Shown: in pieces, positions 4,509-5,503 of the stretch
Layout: every line of letters begins with the position of its first letter
Position numbering within the stretch: position 1 is the first letter of the stretch
Source: JAHJDS01 sp964569795
GTDB taxonomy: Bacteria > Desulfobacterota > Desulfarculia > Desulfarculales > JAHJDS01
Assembly: GCA_964569795.1 (NCBI GenBank)
Contig: CAZMVB010000069.1
Location: forward strand, 1-5,503
Direction of reading: 5' to 3'
Length of the DNA: 5,503 nucleotides
Made by a program: the position numbers and the translations under genes
The notes under the pieces: model-generated
What the model was told of the DNA's origin: nothing
Database searches by the model: none
Seen by the model: the letters and a program-made list of their open reading frames with translations, nothing else

Positions 4509-5384
4509 ATGACCGATGACCGGAGCCTGTTTACCAGAAGGGATTTTCTGCGAGGATCGGTGGGCGCGGCCGCCGCGGTCTCGACCCTGGGCCTGGGGAT
4601 GGCCGCGGCCAAGGCCGGACCGCCGAGCCTGGTGACCGTGGTCCGGCAAAAAAACGTCCAGGACGCCGCCCGGCGGGTGAACACCAAGGTTTTAAGACAG
4701 ATGGTCGATCAGAGCCTGCTGATGGTCACCGGCCGGAAGAGTCCGAAAGAGGCCTGGCTGAGCCTGGTGGGGCCCAAGGACGTGATCGGCCTGGTGCCCA
4801 CGCCCCATCTCAATCCGACCCACGGCGAGGTGGTCGAGGCGGTCACCGCCTCGCTCCAGGCGGCCGGGATTCCGGCAAAAAACATCGTCAACGCCCAGGG
4901 CGGGCCTGATAAACCCAAGAGGTGCACCGCCCTGATCGGCCTGCCCGCCCTCAAGGCCCACTGGCTGACCGGCATCGGCACGGTCCTGAAGCTGTACATC
5001 CTCTATTCGGGCCATCCCAGCGCCTTTCACCACGCCGACAGCACCAAGCTGGGCGAGATCTGGAACCTGCCCTTTGTCAAGGGCAAGACCCGGCTGATAC
5101 TGGTGGACGCCCTGTACCCCTTGTGCGACAAGGGCCCCCAGCCCGACCCGCGGTATCAGTGGAAATACAACGGCCTGATCGCCGGGACCGATCCAGTGGC
5201 CGTCGAGACGGTCTGCTTGAAGATCATCAACGCCAAGCGCCGGGCCATCCGGGGCGAGCCCTGGCCCCTGTCCCCGCCGCCGATCTGCGTGGCGGCCGCG
5301 GACAAGGTTTACCACCTGGGCCAGAGCCGGCTGGACCGGATCAAGATCGAGACCTTTGGCTGGAAGACGGGGTTGTTGCTCTAG
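4509..5384 (+). CDS. Tat-exported DUF362 domain protein
   Basis: This 291-residue protein begins with a twin-arginine signal: TRRDFLRG (residues 9-16), then an Ala/Gly-rich hydrophobic stretch and a likely cleavage after AKA (residue 36). Tat export suggests it folds, perhaps with a cofactor, before crossing the membrane. The mature part carries DUF362 marks: DVIGLVPTPHLNPTHGEVVE (91-110), LPALKAHWLTGIGTVLKLYI (145-164), TRLILVDALYPL (194-205) and NGLIAGTDPVAVETVCLKII (221-240), the G-x-D-P-V-A-V segment being the most diagnostic. Only four cysteines (139, 206, 236, 260) remain and they are widely spaced, so there is no ferredoxin-type 4Fe-4S motif such as some DUF362 proteins carry. The family's reaction is unknown. 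It is the second gene of the operon with the DUF6599-like protein, and both products should meet outside the cytoplasm. Confidence 0.82.
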   Translation: MTDDRSLFTRRDFLRGSVGAAAAVSTLGLGMAAAKAGPPSLVTVVRQKNVQDAARRVNTKVLRQMVDQSLLMVTGRKSPKEAWLSLVGPKDVIGLVPTPHLNPTHGEVVEAVTASLQAAGIPAKNIVNAQGGPDKPKRCTALIGLPALKAHWLTGIGTVLKLYILYSGHPSAFHHADSTKLGEIWNLPFVKGKTRLILVDALYPLCDKGPQPDPRYQWKYNGLIAGTDPVAVETVCLKIINAKRRAIRGEPWPLSPPPICVAAADKVYHLGQSRLDRIKIETFGWKTGLLL

Positions 5385-5401
5385 GGCGATTCGCCGATGA
5401 G

Positions 5402-5418
5402 GCTGCCCCTGCGGCAGC
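5402..5418 (+). other. small GC-rich hairpin downstream of the DUF362 gene
   Basis: GCTGCC (5402-5407) pairs with GGCAGC (5413-5418) around a 5-base loop, 17 bases after the stop codon. There is no T run. It may stabilise the 3' end of the message; it could also be a chance pairing in GC-rich DNA. Confidence 0.25.
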
Positions 5419-5449
5419 GCCGGCGGCCTGGCCAATCAAGTGCCGGGCT

Positions 5450-5503
5450 TCAGCCCGCGGCCTGCTCCTTCAGCAGGTTTTTAAGGCGATCCAGCGTGAC
5501 CGG
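5450..5503 (-). CDS. C-terminal end of a convergent minus-strand gene, partial at the right edge
   Basis: Read from the right edge on the minus strand, the frame gives PVTLDRLKNLLKEQAAG and then TGA at 5452-5450. The amphipathic LDRLKNLLKEQ helix and GC-rich third positions look like the tail of a real gene. Only 17 residues are visible, so no product can be named. It converges on the DUF362 operon with 65 bases between the stop codons. A hairpin just after its stop (5444-5457, CGGGC and GCCCG around TTCA) could help end its transcript. Confidence 0.4.
   Translation of the reverse strand, partial: PVTLDRLKNLLKEQAAG
5461..5482 (+). terminator. intrinsic terminator of the DUF6599/DUF362 operon
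   Basis: CCTGCT (5461-5466) pairs with AGCAGG (5472-5477) around a 5-base loop and is followed at once by TTTTT (5478-5482), the classical rho-independent layout on the plus strand. It lies 76 bases after the DUF362 stop codon. It overlaps the final codons of the convergent minus-strand gene, so part of the pattern may instead reflect coding sequence. Confidence 0.5.

Noticed and set aside
4692..5435. 247-residue minus-strand frame opposite the DUF362 gene
   Set aside because: Low-complexity Gly/Asp/Gln/Leu-rich antisense translation; the plus strand has the Tat signal and DUF362 motifs.
1..5503. tRNA, rRNA, CRISPR array, transposase or integrase genes
   Set aside because: I looked for cloverleaf patterns, regularly spaced repeats and recombinase motifs and saw none; the repeats present are single pairs or palindromes.

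Overview
The window looks like bacterial DNA with two compositionally different halves. From about 1 to 1600 the sequence is of moderate G+C (27 of 60 bases are G or C at 961-1020). From about 1660 to the end it is strongly G+C rich (47 of 60 at 4201-4260), with the codon bias of a high-GC chromosome. The high-GC half carries Shine-Dalgarno sites, Sec and Tat signal peptides and families (S58 peptidase, NTF2-like, DUF6599-like, DUF362) typical of Gram-negative environmental bacteria. A Desulfobacterota-like or similar lineage is a guess from gene content, not a demonstrated assignment.

Region 1-1660 (accessory-looking). A possible minus-strand gene start runs off the left edge (1-140). Two small two-helix membrane proteins follow on the plus strand (290-490 and 1400-1585). 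They are clear paralogs, matching at 19 of the first 23 and 14 of the last 19 residues. Between them lies a 186-residue protein (663-1223) with an R-x4-H motif, R110-CGIL-H115, suggesting a HEPN-fold ribonuclease. The gaps hold candidate promoters, a 12-bp direct repeat and a perfect 14-bp palindrome. A REP-like inverted repeat (1588-1659) closes the segment exactly where composition changes. This small module, a HEPN candidate bracketed by duplicated glycine-zipper membrane peptides, is the best candidate here for an undescribed system; a role in defence or toxicity is inference only.

Region 1665-3226 (minus strand). An exported NTF2/SnoaL-like protein (3226 to 2747) is followed by a P1-family (S58, DmpA/NylC-like) self-processing peptidase (2660 to 1665). 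The peptidase has the expected Thr nucleophile position and DGD motif, but Gln where I expect Asn before the cleavage site.

Region 3240-5503. A divergent intergenic region with promoter-like elements on both strands and a strong leader stem-loop feeds a two-gene plus-strand operon. It encodes a Sec-exported DUF6599-like protein (3516-4496) and, 12 bp later, a Tat-exported DUF362 protein (4509-5384). Both products should act outside the cytoplasm and probably in the same process, which cannot be named from sequence. A hairpin followed by five T (5461-5482) probably ends this operon. It overlaps the last codons of a convergent minus-strand gene that enters from the right edge (5450-5503).
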